A DNA stretch of 64,000 nt from Jeotgalibaca porci (GTDB lineage: Bacteria; Bacillota; Bacilli; Lactobacillales; Aerococcaceae), in the NCBI RefSeq assembly GCF_011299095.1, contig NZ_CP049889.1, positions 1,654,501 through 1,718,500 on the forward strand, in the 5' to 3' direction. Of the stretch, positions 9,577 to 20,709 are shown in pieces. Every line of letters starts with the position of its first letter. The stretch's first letter is position 1. The notes beneath the pieces were generated by a model, which was not told where the DNA came from, did no database searches, and worked only from the letters and a program-made list of their open reading frames with translations. The translations under genes were made by a program, and so were the position numbers.

Positions 9577-10200
9577 ATGCCTAACGTAAGCCTATTTAAA
9601 CAAGATGGAACAACAATTGGCGATGTAACATTAAACGAAGAAATCTTCGGGATTGAACCAAACGAAAGTGTTGTATTCGATGCAATCATCATGCAACGTG
9701 CTTCATTAAGACAAGGGACACACGCGGTTAAAAACCGTAGCGCAGTTCGCGGAGGCGGACGCAAACCTTGGCGTCAAAAAGGAACAGGTCGTGCTCGTCA
9801 AGGATCTATCCGTTCACCACAATGGGTTGGCGGTGGAGTGGTTTTTGGACCAACACCTCGTTCTTACAAATACAAATTAAACAAAAAAACACGTCGTTTA
9901 GCTCTTAAGTCAGTTCTTTCACAAAAAGTTGCTGAAGGAAACTTAATCATAGTTGACCAACTAGCTTTCGATGCACCAAAAACAAAAGAATTCGCAAAAG
10001 TGTTAACAAACTTAAACGTTGACTCCAAAGTATTGGTAGTCCTAGAAAACGATAACGACTTCGCAGCATTGGCTGCACGTAACCTTCCAACAGTAACAAT
10101 TTTGGGAGAAAACGGATTGAACGTTTTAGATATCGTATCTAACAACAAACTAGTTCTAACACAAGCTGCTCTTTCTAAAGTAGAGGAGGCACTTAAATAA
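9577..10200 (+). CDS. rplD: 50S ribosomal protein L4
   Basis: L4 is a 50S protein whose loop lines the exit tunnel; in many bacteria it also represses its own operon through the S10 leader, which is present upstream here. 207 residues. The tunnel loop shows as [20 protein letters not shown] followed by [12 protein letters not shown]. Its stop codon shares one base with the rplW start, which implies translational coupling. Confidence 0.97.
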   Translation: MPNVSLFKQDGTTIGDVTLNEEIFGIEPNESVVFDAIIMQRASLRQGTHAVKNRSAVRGGGRKPWRQKGTGRARQGSIRSPQWVGGGVVFGPTPRSYKYKLNKKTRRLALKSVLSQKVAEGNLIIVDQLAFDAPKTKEFAKVLTNLNVDSKVLVVLENDNDFAALAARNLPTVTILGENGLNVLDIVSNNKLVLTQAALSKVEEALK

Positions 10201-10487
10201 TGGAATTACATGACATTATTCTACGTCCTATCATTACAGAAGCTTCCATGCTAGTAATGGACGACAAAAAATATACTTTCGAAGTAGATGTTCGTGCTAA
10301 CAAAACTCACGTAAAACAAGCAATTGAAAAATTGTTCGATGTTGAAGTTGAGAAAGTTAACATTATGAACGTTCGCGGTAAACTAAAACGTATGGGCCGT
10401 TACTCCGGTTATACTAAAAAACGCCGTAAAGCTATCGTAACTTTGACTGAAAGCTCAAAGACAATCCAATTATTCGAAGAAGAATAA
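10200..10487 (+). CDS. rplW: 50S ribosomal protein L23
   Basis: L23 sits at the tunnel exit and docks trigger factor and SRP. 95 residues, with the family signature near residues 5-40 ([31 protein letters not shown]) and [19 protein letters not shown] near the end. The ATG overlaps the rplD stop by one base, and AGAGGAGG lies inside the rplD end. Confidence 0.97.
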   Translation: MELHDIILRPIITEASMLVMDDKKYTFEVDVRANKTHVKQAIEKLFDVEVEKVNIMNVRGKLKRMGRYSGYTKKRRKAIVTLTESSKTIQLFEEE

Positions 10488-10531
10488 TGACCATTTAAAA
10501 ACCCACATTAATATATAGGAGGGAAAACAAC

Positions 10532-11362
10532 GTGGCGATTAAGAAATACAAACCTACCACAAACGGCCGTCGTAATATGACAGGTTCTGATTTCGCAGAA
10601 ATTACGAAAACAACACCTGAAAAAACTTTGTTGGAAAAAAACAACAAACACGCTGGTCGTAACAACCAAGGTAAAATCACAGTGCGTCACCAAGCTGGTG
10701 GACACAAACGTGCTTACCGTATTATCGATTTCAAACGTAACATTGACGGCATTGTCGGAACTGTTGCATCAATCGAGTACGATCCAAACCGTACAGCTAA
10801 CATCGCATTAATCCATTACTCAAACGGTGTTAAGACTTACATTATCGCACCTAAAGGACTTCGAGTTGGTCAAAAAATTGAATCAGGGGCAGATGTTGAT
10901 ATCAAAGTAGGGAATGCTCTACCATTGAAAAATGTTCCAGTTGGTACATTTATCCACAACATCGAAATGAAACCAGGTAAAGGTGGACAATTGATCCGTT
11001 CTGCTGGTACTTCTGCACAAGTTTTAGGACAAGAAGAAAAATACACGCTAGTTCGTTTGAACTCAGGCGAAGTTCGTATGATTCTTTCAACTTGCCGTGC
11101 TACTATTGGTTCAGTAGGTAATGAACAACACGAATTGATTAACATTGGTAAAGCAGGACGTAACCGCTGGTTAGGTAAGAGACCTACAGTACGTGGTTCT
11201 GTAATGAACCCTAACGATCACCCACACGGTGGTGGTGAAGGTAAAGCACCAATCGGATTGAAATCACCAATGACTCCATGGGGCAAACCAGCACTTGGTC
11301 TTAAGACTCGTAACAAGAAAGCTAAGTCAAGTAAGCTAATCGTACGTGGACGTAAAAAATAG
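10532..11362 (+). CDS. rplB: 50S ribosomal protein L2
   Basis: L2 is a core 23S-binding protein needed for subunit joining and peptidyl transfer. 276 residues with the conserved C-terminal stretch ([20 protein letters not shown]), including the His of the HPHGGGEG motif. The start is GTG at 10532 after TAGGAGGG, giving the expected [16 protein letters not shown]. Confidence 0.97.
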   Translation: MAIKKYKPTTNGRRNMTGSDFAEITKTTPEKTLLEKNNKHAGRNNQGKITVRHQAGGHKRAYRIIDFKRNIDGIVGTVASIEYDPNRTANIALIHYSNGVKTYIIAPKGLRVGQKIESGADVDIKVGNALPLKNVPVGTFIHNIEMKPGKGGQLIRSAGTSAQVLGQEEKYTLVRLNSGEVRMILSTCRATIGSVGNEQHELINIGKAGRNRWLGKRPTVRGSVMNPNDHPHGGGEGKAPIGLKSPMTPWGKPALGLKTRNKKAKSSKLIVRGRKK

Positions 11363-11410
11363 TAAGTAACTTAGATATGAAACCGAAGAGATTCGAAAGG
11401 AGGCTTCACC

Positions 11411-11692
11411 ATGAGTCGTAGCTTGAAAAAAGGACCTTTCGTCGATGAGCATCTTATGAAGAAAGTGGAAGCTGCAACACAGAGCGAAAAGAAACAAGTT
11501 ATTAAAACTTGGTCACGTCGTTCTACAATCTTCCCACAATTCATCGGCCAAACAATCGCAGTATATGATGGAAGAAAACATGTTCCTGTTTACATTCAGG
11601 AAGATATGGTTGGACATAAATTAGGGGAGTTCGCTCCTACTAGAACTTACCGCGGTCACGCGGCAGACGATAAGAAAACAGGACGTCGTTAA
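11411..11692 (+). CDS. rpsS: 30S ribosomal protein S19
   Basis: S19 is a 30S head protein that bridges to the 50S. 93 residues, beginning [18 protein letters not shown], with the family motif [19 protein letters not shown] near the end. AAAGGAGG precedes the ATG. Standard place between rplB and rplV. Confidence 0.97.
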   Translation: MSRSLKKGPFVDEHLMKKVEAATQSEKKQVIKTWSRRSTIFPQFIGQTIAVYDGRKHVPVYIQEDMVGHKLGEFAPTRTYRGHAADDKKTGRR

Positions 11693-11712
11693 TTACGAGG
11701 GGAGGAATTATA

Positions 11713-12069
11713 ATGGCAGAACAAATCACAGCAGCGAAAGCAACTGCTAACACTGTTCGCATCGCACCTCGTAAGGTTCGTCTTGTAGTCGATCTTATCA
11801 GAGGCAAGAGCATTGGAGAAGCAATCTCCATTCTGAAATTTACACCACGTGCTGCTTCACCAGCAGTAGAAAAAGTGTTAATGTCAGCTATTGCGAACGC
11901 AGAACATAACTATGATTTAGATATCGAAAACTTGGTAGTAAGCGAAGCTTATGTCAACGAAGGACCAACTATGAAACGTTTCCGTCCTCGTGCAAAAGGA
12001 TCTGCTTCACCAATCATGAAACGTACGAGCCACATCACTGTAGTGGTATCAGAAAAGAAGGAGGGATAA
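11713..12069 (+). CDS. rplV: 50S ribosomal protein L22
   Basis: L22 has a beta-hairpin that lines the exit tunnel opposite L4. 118 residues, with [20 protein letters not shown] near the start and the hairpin region [18 protein letters not shown], the site where macrolide-resistance changes arise; it looks wild type. It is spaced only 3 bases from rpsC. Confidence 0.97.
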   Translation: MAEQITAAKATANTVRIAPRKVRLVVDLIRGKSIGEAISILKFTPRAASPAVEKVLMSAIANAEHNYDLDIENLVVSEAYVNEGPTMKRFRPRAKGSASPIMKRTSHITVVVSEKKEG

Positions 12070-12072
12070 TCT

Positions 12073-12729
12073 GTGGGTCAAAAAATTAATCCAATCGGAA
12101 TGCGTGTAGGCATTATCCGTGACTGGGATGCTAAATGGTACGCAGAAAAAGACTTCGCTAATTTCTTACATGAAGACTTGAAAATCCGTGAATATATCGC
12201 TAAGAACCTAAGCGAAGCATCAGTTTCTCGCGTAGAAATTGAACGTGCAGCTAGCCGTGTTAACGTATCTGTTCACACTGCTAAACCAGGTATGGTTATC
12301 GGTAAAGGTGGTTCCGAAGTTGAAAAACTACGTAAAAACCTTAACGCTCTAACTAACAAACGTGTTCACATCAACATTGTTGAAATCAAGAGAGCTGACT
12401 TGGACGCGAAACTTGTTGCTGAAGGAATTGCAAAACAACTAGAAAACCGTGTTGCTTTCCGTCGTGCACAAAAACAAGCTATTCAACGTACAATGAGAGC
12501 TGGAGCTCATGGTATCAAAACTATGGTTTCAGGTCGTTTGAACGGTGCAGATATGGCTCGTAAAGAGATTCACTCAGAAGGAACAGTTCCATTGCATACG
12601 CTACGTGCAGACATTGACTATGCATGGGAAGAAGCAGATACAACTTTCGGAAAACTAGGCGTTAAAGTTTGGATTTCTCGTGGAGAGGTATTGCCAACTC
12701 GTAAAGAAACAGAGAAAGGAGGGAAATAA
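12073..12729 (+). CDS. rpsC: 30S ribosomal protein S3
   Basis: S3 forms part of the mRNA entry channel with helicase activity. 218 residues. The N-terminal region [19 protein letters not shown] and the KH motif ([20 protein letters not shown]) are intact. The start is GTG at 12073, with AAGGAGGG lying inside the end of rplV. Confidence 0.97.
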   Translation: MGQKINPIGMRVGIIRDWDAKWYAEKDFANFLHEDLKIREYIAKNLSEASVSRVEIERAASRVNVSVHTAKPGMVIGKGGSEVEKLRKNLNALTNKRVHINIVEIKRADLDAKLVAEGIAKQLENRVAFRRAQKQAIQRTMRAGAHGIKTMVSGRLNGADMARKEIHSEGTVPLHTLRADIDYAWEEADTTFGKLGVKVWISRGEVLPTRKETEKGGK

Positions 12730-12732
12730 CCA

Positions 12733-13167
12733 ATGTTAGTACCTAAACGTGTAAAACACCGTCGCGAATTCCGTGGAAAAATGCGCGGAGAAGCCAAAGG
12801 CGGAAAAGAAATTGTTTTCGGTGAGTACGGATTACAAGCAGTTGATTCAAACTGGATCACTAACCGTCAAATCGAAGCAGCTCGTATTGCTATGACTCGT
12901 TACATGAAACGTGGTGGGAAAGTTTGGATTAAAATCTTCCCTCACAAATCATACACATCTAAAGCTATCGGCGTTCGTATGGGTAAAGGTAAAGGGGCAC
13001 CAGAAGGATGGGTTTCACCGGTTAAACGCGGTAAAATCATGTTCGAAGTTGGTGGCGTACCTGAGGAAGTAGCTCGCGAAGCTTTACGTTTGGCATCACA
13101 TAAATTGCCAATCAAAACTAAAATCGTAAAACGTACAGAAATTGGTGGTGAATCGAATGAAGGCTAA
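12733..13167 (+). CDS. rplP: 50S ribosomal protein L16
   Basis: L16 helps form the A-site tRNA and antibiotic-binding region of the 50S. 144 residues, with [19 protein letters not shown] at the start and the conserved [19 protein letters not shown] segment. It overlaps rpmC by 11 bases, suggesting coupled translation. Confidence 0.97.
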   Translation: MLVPKRVKHRREFRGKMRGEAKGGKEIVFGEYGLQAVDSNWITNRQIEAARIAMTRYMKRGGKVWIKIFPHKSYTSKAIGVRMGKGKGAPEGWVSPVKRGKIMFEVGGVPEEVAREALRLASHKLPIKTKIVKRTEIGGESNEG

Positions 13168-13354
13168 TGAAATCAAAGAATTATCCACTGCTGAAATGAT
13201 TGAAAAGGAAAAAGCTTTTAAAGAAGAGCTTTTCAATCTACGATTCCAACTTGCTACAGGGCAACTTGAAAATACTGCCCGCCTTAAAGAAGTTCGCAAA
13301 TCAATTGCGCGCATTAAAACAGTATTGCGTCAGCAAGAATTGCAAAATCAGTAA
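13157..13354 (+). CDS. rpmC: 50S ribosomal protein L29
   Basis: L29 is a small helical hairpin protein near the tunnel exit. The start is the ATG at 13157 ([14 protein letters not shown]), inside the rplP end. The in-frame upstream GTG at 13142 would add five unrelated residues. The product is 65 residues and contains the signature [20 protein letters not shown]. Confidence 0.95.
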   Translation: MKANEIKELSTAEMIEKEKAFKEELFNLRFQLATGQLENTARLKEVRKSIARIKTVLRQQELQNQ

Positions 13355-13378
13355 TTCAGCAAAGGAGGAGACTTACAA

Positions 13379-13645
13379 ATGACTGAAGAACGTAACCAAC
13401 GTAAAGTCTACCAAGGTAAAGTTGTTTCCGATAAGATGGATAAAACAATTGTTGTAGAAGTATCTACATACAAAAACCATCCTACATACGGCAAACGTGT
13501 TCGTTACTCTAAAAAGTACAAAGCACATGATGAAAACAATCAAGCTAAACTTGGTGACATCGTTAAAATTATGGAAACTCGTCCGTTGTCAGCAACAAAA
13601 CATTTCCGTTTGCTGGATATCGTTGAAGAATCCGTAATCATCTAA
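13379..13645 (+). CDS. rpsQ: 30S ribosomal protein S17
   Basis: S17 is a primary 16S-binding OB-fold protein. 88 residues, starting [20 protein letters not shown], with [28 protein letters not shown] precedes the ATG. Confidence 0.97.
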   Translation: MTEERNQRKVYQGKVVSDKMDKTIVVEVSTYKNHPTYGKRVRYSKKYKAHDENNQAKLGDIVKIMETRPLSATKHFRLLDIVEESVII

Positions 13646-13688
13646 TTAAACTAAGAAATTATTCCTGATCCGGAAGGAGGAAACAGAA

Positions 13689-14057
13689 GTGATACAAACA
13701 GAATCTCGTTTGAAAGTTGCTGATAACTCTGGTGCTAGAGAAGTTTTAGCTATCAAAGTACTAGGTGGTTCAGGCCGCAAGTTTGCTAGCATCGGTGACG
13801 TAATCGTTGCTACAGTTAAACAAGCTACGCCCGGTGGTGTTGTCAAAAAAGGTGAAGTTGTTAAAGCTGTTATCGTGCGTACTAAATCAGGTGCACACCG
13901 TAAAGATGGTTCATACATTAAATTTGATGAAAATGCATGTGTAATCATCCGTGATGACAAGAGCCCGCGTGGAACACGTATCTTTGGTCCAGTTGCCCGT
14001 GAATTGCGTGACAACAACTACATGAAGATTGTTTCCCTTGCTCCAGAAGTGCTATAA
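13689..14057 (+). CDS. rplN: 50S ribosomal protein L14
   Basis: L14 contacts the 30S at bridge B5/B8 and binds RsfS. 122 residues. The start is GTG ([20 protein letters not shown]) after GGAAGGAGG. It contains the signature [20 protein letters not shown]. Normal length. Confidence 0.97.
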   Translation: MIQTESRLKVADNSGAREVLAIKVLGGSGRKFASIGDVIVATVKQATPGGVVKKGEVVKAVIVRTKSGAHRKDGSYIKFDENACVIIRDDKSPRGTRIFGPVARELRDNNYMKIVSLAPEVL

Positions 14058-14090
14058 GAAACTGTAATATTGAAGGAGGTGCAACAACTC

Positions 14091-14399
14091 ATGCACGTAA
14101 AAACTGGCGATAAAGTTAAAATCATTACTGGTAAAGATAAAGGTAAAGAAGGCGTTGTGCTACAAACTTTGCCTAAAAAAGACCGCGTTATCGTAGAAGG
14201 CATCAACATTGTTAAGAAGCACCGTAAAGCTTCACAAACAAACGTTACTGGTGGCATTCTTGAAGAAGAAGCTTCAGTTCACGTATCTAACGTTATGCTA
14301 ATCGATCCTAAAACTGGCGAACCTACTAAAGTAGGTTACAAAGTTGAAGACGGTAAAAAAGTCCGCTTCGCTAAGAAGACTGGCGAACTTATCGACTAA
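14091..14399 (+). CDS. rplX: 50S ribosomal protein L24
   Basis: L24 is an assembly initiator for the 50S. I choose the ATG at 14091 ([20 protein letters not shown]), which has GAAGGAGGTG about 9 bases upstream; the KOW motif is at the very start, as in the family. The in-frame start at 14070 precedes that ribosome binding site and is unlikely. 102 residues. Confidence 0.96.
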   Translation: MHVKTGDKVKIITGKDKGKEGVVLQTLPKKDRVIVEGINIVKKHRKASQTNVTGGILEEEASVHVSNVMLIDPKTGEPTKVGYKVEDGKKVRFAKKTGELID

Positions 14400-14427
14400 T
14401 TAACACAAGAAGGGAGGATTTCGTTAA

Positions 14428-14967
14428 ATGAGCCGTTTGAAAGAAAAATATACTAAAGAAATTACACCATCATTGATGGAAAAATTCGAATATACTTCAG
14501 TGATGCAAGTACCTAAAGTTGAAAAGATTGTTATCAACATGGGTGTTGGTGACGCAGTTGCTAACGCTAAAAACTTGGATAAAGCTGTTGAAGAGCTAAC
14601 ATTGATCTCTGGTCAAAAACCAATCATCAATCTTGCGAAAAAATCAATCGCTGCATTCCGTCTACGTGAGGGCATGGCTATCGGAACAAAAGTTACCCTA
14701 CGTGGCGAAAGAATGTACGAGTTCCTAGACAAACTAGTAACAGTTTCATTACCACGTGTACGTGACTTCCGTGGTATCAGCAATCGTTCTTTTGATGGAC
14801 GAGGAAACTACACATTAGGCGTTAAAGAACAATTGATTTTCCCAGAAATCGACTATGATAGAGTTGATAAAGTTCGCGGTATGGATATTGTTATCGTTAC
14901 AACTGCAAACACTGACGAAGAATCAAAAGAATTATTGACACAACTAGGAATGCCATTCCAAAAATAA
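14428..14967 (+). CDS. rplE: 50S ribosomal protein L5
   Basis: L5 binds 5S rRNA in the central protuberance. 179 residues, with [37 protein letters not shown] and the [18 protein letters not shown] region. GGGAGG precedes the ATG. Confidence 0.97.
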   Translation: MSRLKEKYTKEITPSLMEKFEYTSVMQVPKVEKIVINMGVGDAVANAKNLDKAVEELTLISGQKPIINLAKKSIAAFRLREGMAIGTKVTLRGERMYEFLDKLVTVSLPRVRDFRGISNRSFDGRGNYTLGVKEQLIFPEIDYDRVDKVRGMDIVIVTTANTDEESKELLTQLGMPFQK

Positions 14968-14986
14968 GCGAAGGGAGCAAAGATAA

Positions 14987-15172
14987 GTGGCTAAGAAATC
15001 AATGATCGCAAAGAACAAACGTCCAGCTAAATTCTCTACACAAGAGTACACACGCTGTGAACGTTGTGGCCGTCCACATTCTGTTTACCGCAAATTCAAA
15101 TTGTGCCGTATTTGTTTGCGTGAACTAGCTTATAAAGGACAAATCCCTGGCATGAAGAAAGCAAGCTGGTAA
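14987..15172 (+). CDS. rpsN: 30S ribosomal protein S14, zinc type
   Basis: This is the short 61-residue form of S14 with a zinc ribbon: Cys 24, 27, 40 and 43 (CERCGR...CRIC). GTG start after AAGGGAG. Organisms with this form often hold a zinc-independent paralogue elsewhere, switched on under zinc limitation; none is seen here. Confidence 0.97.
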   Translation: MAKKSMIAKNKRPAKFSTQEYTRCERCGRPHSVYRKFKLCRICLRELAYKGQIPGMKKASW

Positions 15173-15205
15173 TCAGCCATATCCGTAAGAAGGAGGTAAA
15201 AGTTA

Positions 15206-15604
15206 ATGGTTATGACAGACCCAATCGCAGATTTCCTTACTCGTATTCGTAATGCGAACATGGTACGCCATGCAAGCTTGGAAGTACCTGCTTCCAACAT
15301 GAAACTGGAAATTGCTAAAATCCTTAAAAATGAAGGATTCATCAAAAACTACGAAGTTATCGAAGATGACAAACAGAACGTTATCCGCGTATTTATGAAA
15401 TACGGTGCTAACAACGAGCGTGTCATCACTGGTTTGAAACGTATTTCGAAACCAGGTTTGCGTGTATATGCGAAAACTGGCGAAGTTCCTCGTGTATTAA
15501 ACGGATTAGGAATCGCAATCGTTTCTACATCAGAAGGTATCGTTACAGATAAAGAAGCAAGATCTAAAAACGTTGGTGGAGAAGTATTGGCTTACGTTTG
15601 GTAA
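15206..15604 (+). CDS. rpsH: 30S ribosomal protein S8
   Basis: S8 is a central 16S-binding protein and, in E. coli, the spc operon repressor. 132 residues, starting [19 protein letters not shown], with the family C-terminal signature ([18 protein letters not shown]) and a GGEVLAYVW end. AAGGAGG precedes the ATG. Confidence 0.97.
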   Translation: MVMTDPIADFLTRIRNANMVRHASLEVPASNMKLEIAKILKNEGFIKNYEVIEDDKQNVIRVFMKYGANNERVITGLKRISKPGLRVYAKTGEVPRVLNGLGIAIVSTSEGIVTDKEARSKNVGGEVLAYVW

Positions 15605-15649
15605 TCCAACTTTCCCTGCAACACAAATAATAGAAGGAGGTGCAGCCCT

Positions 15650-16186
15650 GTGAGTCGTATTGGTAATAAACTAGTCGAAATTCCAGCTGGCGTAACCGTA
15701 ACTCAAGATGGAAACACTGTAACAGTTAAAGGCGCTAAAGGTGAACTAACTCAAACATTCAGTGACTTGATTACAATGAATATTGAAGGCAACATCGCAA
15801 CTTTCTCTCGTGCAAACGAAGAAAAGTTCACAAAATCTCTTCACGGTACTTCACGTGCTTTGTTCTCAAACATGGTAGTTGGTGTATCTGAAGGATTCAA
15901 AAAAGAACTTGATCTAGTCGGAGTTGGTTACCGTGCTCAACTACAAGGAAACAAACTTGTATTGAACGTAGGTTACTCACACCCAGTTGAGTTCGTACCA
16001 GAAGATGGCGTTACTGTAGAAGTTCCTTCTAACACTAAAATCATCATTTCAGGTTACAACAAAGAACGCGTTGGCGCTCTAGCAGCTAACGTACGTGCGG
16101 TACGCCCACCAGAGCCATATAAAGGTAAAGGTATCAAGTACTCTAACGAAATCATCCGCCGTAAAGAAGGTAAAACTGGTAAATAA
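15650..16186 (+). CDS. rplF: 50S ribosomal protein L6
   Basis: L6 sits near the factor-binding site. 178 residues, start GTG ([17 protein letters not shown]) after GAAGGAGGTG. The C-terminal signature [20 protein letters not shown] is intact. Confidence 0.97.
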   Translation: MSRIGNKLVEIPAGVTVTQDGNTVTVKGAKGELTQTFSDLITMNIEGNIATFSRANEEKFTKSLHGTSRALFSNMVVGVSEGFKKELDLVGVGYRAQLQGNKLVLNVGYSHPVEFVPEDGVTVEVPSNTKIIISGYNKERVGALAANVRAVRPPEPYKGKGIKYSNEIIRRKEGKTGK

Positions 16187-16240
16187 TAGCCAGTTATTCC
16201 TTTTTGCAGCATAACTAATCTAATTAAAGAGGTGACAATT

Positions 16241-16597
16241 GTGATTAATAAACCAGATAAAAACAAAACACGTCTGTCTAGACACGCTCGTGTAAGAAGA
16301 AAGATTTCTGGAACTGCAGAGTGCCCACGCTTGAACGTATTCCGTTCTAACAAACACATCTACGCTCAATTAATTGATGACGTAGCGGGTGTGACGCTGG
16401 CAAGTGCCTCTAGCAAAAAAGATGTAGCAGAATCTGTTACTAAATCAGAAAGTGCATCAGTTGTTGGTAAAATGATCGCTGAACGCGCTGTAGAAAAAGG
16501 TTTGAAGAAAGTCGTATTTGACCGTGGTGGATATCTATACCATGGCCGTGTACAAGCATTAGCTGAAGCTGCACGTGAAAATGGACTAGAATTCTAG
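16241..16597 (+). CDS. rplR: 50S ribosomal protein L18
   Basis: L18 binds 5S rRNA together with L5. I place the start at GTG 16241 ([20 protein letters not shown]), five to six bases after AAAGAGGTG. The in-frame start at 16232 lies inside that ribosome binding site. 118 residues; [20 protein letters not shown] and [20 protein letters not shown] are typical. The Cys in TAECPRL replaces the usual Arg/Lys. Confidence 0.95.
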   Translation: MINKPDKNKTRLSRHARVRRKISGTAECPRLNVFRSNKHIYAQLIDDVAGVTLASASSKKDVAESVTKSESASVVGKMIAERAVEKGLKKVVFDRGGYLYHGRVQALAEAARENGLEF

Positions 16598-16617
16598 GAA
16601 AAGGAGGATAACCACAC

Positions 16618-17118
16618 ATGGTATTTATTGACCCAACTAATTTAGAATTAGAAGATCGCGTTGTTGCGATTAACCGTGTAACTAAAGTTGTTAAAGGTGG
16701 ACGTCGTCTACGTTTTGCTGCTCTAGTTGTAGTCGGTGATAAAAACGGACACGTAGGTTTTGGTACTGGTAAAGCGAACGAAGTTCCTGAAGCTATTCGT
16801 AAAGCTATCGAGTCAGCTAAGAAAAACTTGATTGCTGTACCTACTGTAGATACAACAATCCCTCATCAAGTTATTGGTCGTTTCAACGGCGGTAACGTGA
16901 TGTTGAAACCTGCACTTGCTGGTTCTGGAGTTTCTGCTGGTGGTCCTGTACGTGCCGTCATCGAATTGGCAGGTATTGCGGATATTACATCTAAATCTCT
17001 AGGATCAAGCACACCAATCAACATGGTTCGTGCTACTGTTGATGGTTTGACACAATTGAAAAAAGCTGAGGATGTTGCTGCATTACGTGGCAAGTCCGTA
17101 GAAGAAATCTTAGGCTAG
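16618..17118 (+). CDS. rpsE: 30S ribosomal protein S5
   Basis: S5 is a fidelity protein at the mRNA entry and the spectinomycin site. 166 residues with [19 protein letters not shown] (the loop where spectinomycin-resistance changes map; it looks wild type) and [25 protein letters not shown] precedes the ATG. Confidence 0.97.
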   Translation: MVFIDPTNLELEDRVVAINRVTKVVKGGRRLRFAALVVVGDKNGHVGFGTGKANEVPEAIRKAIESAKKNLIAVPTVDTTIPHQVIGRFNGGNVMLKPALAGSGVSAGGPVRAVIELAGIADITSKSLGSSTPINMVRATVDGLTQLKKAEDVAALRGKSVEEILG

Positions 17119-17132
17119 GGAGGATATACAAA

Positions 17133-17315
17133 ATGGCAGAATTAAAGATCACTTTAAAACGTAGCTTGATTGGACGTCCTCAAAACCAAAAAGATACTGC
17201 TAAAGCTTTAGGCTTAACTAAAATTGGTAAAACAGTTGTTAAACCTGCTAACGAAGCTATTAACGGTATGGTTAATACAATCAGCCACTTGATCGAAGTA
17301 GAAGACGTTAAATAA
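17133..17315 (+). CDS. rpmD: 50S ribosomal protein L30
   Basis: L30 is a small 50S protein. 60 residues, starting [20 protein letters not shown], matching the short bacterial form throughout. GGGAGG precedes the ATG, 14 bases after rpsE. Confidence 0.96.
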   Translation: MAELKITLKRSLIGRPQNQKDTAKALGLTKIGKTVVKPANEAINGMVNTISHLIEVEDVK

Positions 17316-17348
17316 TAGAATCAAAAATGAAGGAGGTGCCCAGTTAAT

Positions 17349-17789
17349 ATGAAACTTCATGAATTGCAACAGACAGAAGGTTCACGTAAAGTACGTAACC
17401 GTGTAGGCCGTGGTTCTTCATCCGGTAATGGTAAAACATCTGGACGCGGACACAAAGGTCAAAAAGCTCGTTCTGGTGGTGGAGTTAGACTAGGTTTTGA
17501 AGGTGGACAACAACCATTGTTCCGTCGTATTCCAAAACGTGGTTTCTCAAACATCAACCGTAAAGACTACGCAGTTGTAAACCTAGATACGTTAAACCGT
17601 TTCGAAGAAGGTACAGAAGTAACACCAGCATTGCTTGTTGAAAGCGGCGTTGTTCGTAACGAAAAATCCGGCATCAAAGTTCTTGCTAAAGGTGCAGTAG
17701 AGAAGAAATTGACTGTTAAAGCTCATAAATTCTCTGATGCAGCGAAAGAAGCTATTGAAGCTGCAGGTGGAACTGTTGAGGTGATCTAA
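17349..17789 (+). CDS. rplO: 50S ribosomal protein L15
   Basis: L15 is a late-assembly 23S-binding protein. 146 residues with the basic, glycine-rich N-terminal extension ([20 protein letters not shown]) and [17 protein letters not shown]. Its TAA shares one base with the secY ATG, coupling the two. Confidence 0.97.
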   Translation: MKLHELQQTEGSRKVRNRVGRGSSSGNGKTSGRGHKGQKARSGGGVRLGFEGGQQPLFRRIPKRGFSNINRKDYAVVNLDTLNRFEEGTEVTPALLVESGVVRNEKSGIKVLAKGAVEKKLTVKAHKFSDAAKEAIEAAGGTVEVI

Positions 17790-19084
17790 TGTTTAAACTT
17801 CTGAAAGAAGCATTTCAGACTAAAGACATTAGAAGCCGAATTTTCTTCACCCTTGCATTGTTGATTGTATTCCGTATTGGAACACATATCACAGTACCAG
17901 GTGTTGACGCGGCAGCCATTCAAAATTTAGCATCTACTGGATTGTTCAGCTTGCTGAACACATTCGGGGGTGGAGCGCTGAGTCAGTATTCGATTTTCGC
18001 TTTGGGTGTCTCGCCATACATAACTGCTTCTATCGTCGTTCAGCTCTTGCAAATGGATATTATTCCGAAGTTTACGGAATGGTCTAAGCAAGGTGAAGTA
18101 GGTAGAAGAAAGTTAAATCAAGGAACTAAATACTTAGCTGTATTTCTTGCATTTGTACAATCAATCGGTATTTCCATCGGATTTAATCAACTGTCCAACT
18201 TGGGCTTGATTAAGAATCCTGGAATCACAACTTACCTTATTATCGCATTGATAATGACTGCTGGTTCGATGTTCGTTATCTTCATTGGTGACTCCATCAC
18301 ACAGCACGGGATTGGTAATGGGACTTCTCTCATCATCTTCTCCGGTATCGTTGCCCGTATTCCAGTTGATTTGATGACATTCTACCAAGATCGATTCGTC
18401 GATGCTGGTGATCAGCTAATCTCGAATATTATCTTCGCAGTTGCCTTGCTAGTAGCAATGGTACTGCTGATAATTTTTGTTGTGTTTATTCAACAAGCGG
18501 AACGTAGAATTCCGATTCAATATTCTAAAAGAGCTACTGGTTCCAATCAAGCAGCGCATTTACCATTAAAGATTAACTCTGCTGGAGTTATTCCGGTAAT
18601 CTTCGCCAGCTCCTTCATGATGACGCCGCAAACAATCTTAGGATTCTTCGCAGCGAACCATAGTGAAGCAACTTGGTACACTGTGTTAAATACTTTATTT
18701 AACTTCCGTGAGCCAATTGGTGCTGTAATCTATACAATTTTAATTGTCGCGTTCACGTATTTCTACGCATTGATTCAGATTAATCCTGAAAAAATGGCTG
18801 AGAACTTACAAAGATCTGGTGCGTACATCCCAAGTGTTCGTCCAGGTAAAGGAACAGAAGATTACATTACGAGTATGTTGATGCGTTTAAGTACAGTTGG
18901 TGCTTTGTTCCTCGGCTTGATTGCCCTGTTGCCAATCATTGCTTCGTCATTGTGGAACCTCCCAGACTCACTAGCTCTAGGTGGAACAAGCCTTCTAATC
19001 GTTGTCGGTACCGCTTTGGATACTGCTAAACAAATTGAAGGACGAATGGTGAAACGCAATTATCAAGGATTTATTCAAAAGTAA
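17789..19084 (+). CDS. secY: Protein translocase subunit SecY
   Basis: SecY is the channel of the Sec translocon, in the cytoplasmic membrane with ten transmembrane helices. 431 residues. Family signatures are visible: GTHITVPGVD near the plug region, GGGALSQYSIFALGVSPYIT, and the C-terminal cytosolic loop with RSGAYIPSVRPGKGTEDYI. It overlaps rplO by one base. Normal length. Confidence 0.97.
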   Translation: MFKLLKEAFQTKDIRSRIFFTLALLIVFRIGTHITVPGVDAAAIQNLASTGLFSLLNTFGGGALSQYSIFALGVSPYITASIVVQLLQMDIIPKFTEWSKQGEVGRRKLNQGTKYLAVFLAFVQSIGISIGFNQLSNLGLIKNPGITTYLIIALIMTAGSMFVIFIGDSITQHGIGNGTSLIIFSGIVARIPVDLMTFYQDRFVDAGDQLISNIIFAVALLVAMVLLIIFVVFIQQAERRIPIQYSKRATGSNQAAHLPLKINSAGVIPVIFASSFMMTPQTILGFFAANHSEATWYTVLNTLFNFREPIGAVIYTILIVAFTYFYALIQINPEKMAENLQRSGAYIPSVRPGKGTEDYITSMLMRLSTVGALFLGLIALLPIIASSLWNLPDSLALGGTSLLIVVGTALDTAKQIEGRMVKRNYQGFIQK

Positions 19085-19090
19085 GGTGTA

Positions 19091-19109
19091 TGTGGGGTCT
19101 TTCCCCACA
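19091..19109 (+). other. Short hairpin between secY and adk
   Basis: TGTGGGG and CCCCACA form a seven-pair stem with a five-base loop and no T run, so it is more likely an mRNA processing or stability element than a terminator. Confidence 0.45.
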
Positions 19110-19144
19110 AGCAACTTGCGCTTGCATAAAGGAGACGAGACAAA

Positions 19145-19792
19145 ATGAAGAACCTAATTATTACTGGACTTCCCGGCGCTGGGAAAGGTACACAAGCTGA
19201 GCGTATTATTGAAAAATATGAGATTCCTCATATTTCAACTGGTGATATGTTCCGTTCAGCAATCAAAAATGAAACACAGTTAGGACTTGAAGCTAAATCA
19301 TTTATGGATAAAGGCGAACTCGTTCCTGACGAAGTTACAAATGGGATTGTTAAAGAACGTTTACAAGAAGAAGATACAAAAAATGGCTTTTTACTTGATG
19401 GATTCCCAAGAACAATGGACCAAGCAGATGCTTTGGATAAGATTATGACTGACCTAGATCGTACGATCGATGCGGTTATTAACATTGATGTGAATCCCGA
19501 AGTACTAATGTCTCGTTTGACAGGTCGAATTATTTGCCGTAATTGTGGCGCTACTTATCACAAAGTAAACCACCCACCAAAAGTGGAAGGTGTTTGCGAT
19601 AAATGCGGCAGTACTGATTTGTATCAAAGAGAAGATGACAAACCTGAAACAGTGGAAAATCGGATTCGCATCAACCAAGAACAATCCGCACCAATCTTAG
19701 AGTACTACTCTAACAAAGGATTGCTTCACACTGTAGATGGTGAAATTGGAATCGAGAACGTGTTCTCAGAAGTCCAAAACATCATCGACTAA
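19145..19792 (+). CDS. adk: Adenylate kinase, zinc-lid form
   Basis: Interconverts ATP + AMP and 2 ADP in the cytoplasm. 215 residues with the P-loop GLPGAGKGT at 8-16, the AMP-binding region ([10 protein letters not shown]), DGFPRT near 85-90, and a lid carrying Cys 131, 134, 151 and 154, the zinc-binding form typical of Gram-positives. Standard place after secY. Confidence 0.97.
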   Translation: MKNLIITGLPGAGKGTQAERIIEKYEIPHISTGDMFRSAIKNETQLGLEAKSFMDKGELVPDEVTNGIVKERLQEEDTKNGFLLDGFPRTMDQADALDKIMTDLDRTIDAVINIDVNPEVLMSRLTGRIICRNCGATYHKVNHPPKVEGVCDKCGSTDLYQREDDKPETVENRIRINQEQSAPILEYYSNKGLLHTVDGEIGIENVFSEVQNIID

Positions 19793-19828
19793 AGTTGAAA
19801 AAAGGCTTGTTTTTAAACAGTATTTTCT

Positions 19829-19856
19829 TTGCAACAGTCTGTCATTATGGTATAAT
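19829..19856 (+). promoter_or_regulatory. Promoter ahead of infA
   Basis: TTGCAA and TATAAT are separated by 16 bases, with TGG just before the -10 (extended -10). It allows infA-rpmJ-rpsM-rpsK-rpoA-rplQ to be transcribed separately from the upstream run. Confidence 0.7.
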
Positions 19857-19931
19857 GTAGCAGTTAGTGTAAAATAAATGCATAGACAAGTCATACTCAA
19901 TCAGGTCAGCAGAATGTGAGGAGGTATAAAG

Positions 19932-20150
19932 ATGGCGAAAGATGATGTCATTGAAATTGAAGGAATAGTCGCTGAAACTTTGCCAAACGCAATGTTTAAG
20001 GTAGAACTTGAAAACGGCCATATTGTGCTCGCGCATGTGTCAGGGAAAATCCGGATGAACTACATTCGTATTCTACCTGGTGATAAAGTAACGGTTGAAT
20101 TGTCACCGTACGATCTTACACGCGGCCGTATTACATATCGTTTCAAATAA
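19932..20150 (+). CDS. infA: Translation initiation factor IF-1
   Basis: IF-1 is an OB-fold protein that occupies the 30S A site during initiation. 72 residues, beginning [20 protein letters not shown], with the conserved [19 protein letters not shown] and [20 protein letters not shown] precedes the ATG. Normal length. Confidence 0.97.
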   Translation: MAKDDVIEIEGIVAETLPNAMFKVELENGHIVLAHVSGKIRMNYIRILPGDKVTVELSPYDLTRGRITYRFK

Positions 20151-20169
20151 TGCCACTCCATCATTTTAA

Positions 20170-20298
<129 letters not shown>

Positions 20299-20318
20299 TA
20301 ACAAGGAGGTGCCAATTT

Positions 20319-20684
20319 ATGGCTCGTATCGCTGGGGTAGATATTCCGCGTGATAAACGCATCGTTATCTCATTAACATATATTTACGGTATCGGTAATA
20401 CAACTGCTAAGCAAGTGCTTAAGAGTGCAGAAGTATCCGAAGAAACTCGTGTACGTGATTTAACAAACGATGAATTAGATCGTATCCGTGCAGAAGTAGA
20501 CAAATTAAAAATCGAAGGTGACTTACGTCGTGAAACGAACTTAAACATCAAACGTTTGATGGAAATCGGTTCATATAGAGGTATTCGCCACCGTCGTGGA
20601 TTGCCTGTTCGTGGTCAAAATACTAAGAACAACGCACGTACTCGTAAAGGTCCTGCAAAAGCAATCGCTGGTAAGAAAAAATAA
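20319..20684 (+). CDS. rpsM: 30S ribosomal protein S13
   Basis: S13 contacts the P-site tRNA and the 50S. 121 residues, starting [20 protein letters not shown], with [18 protein letters not shown] and a basic tail ([16 protein letters not shown]). Normal. Confidence 0.97.
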   Translation: MARIAGVDIPRDKRIVISLTYIYGIGNTTAKQVLKSAEVSEETRVRDLTNDELDRIRAEVDKLKIEGDLRRETNLNIKRLMEIGSYRGIRHRRGLPVRGQNTKNNARTRKGPAKAIAGKKK

Positions 20685-20709
20685 TAAAAGTGAAGGAGGT
20701 TAAAACTTC

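Noticed and set aside
9330-9764. A 144-codon minus-strand frame across rplC and rplD
   Set aside because: Shadow of two highly conserved ribosomal genes on the other strand.
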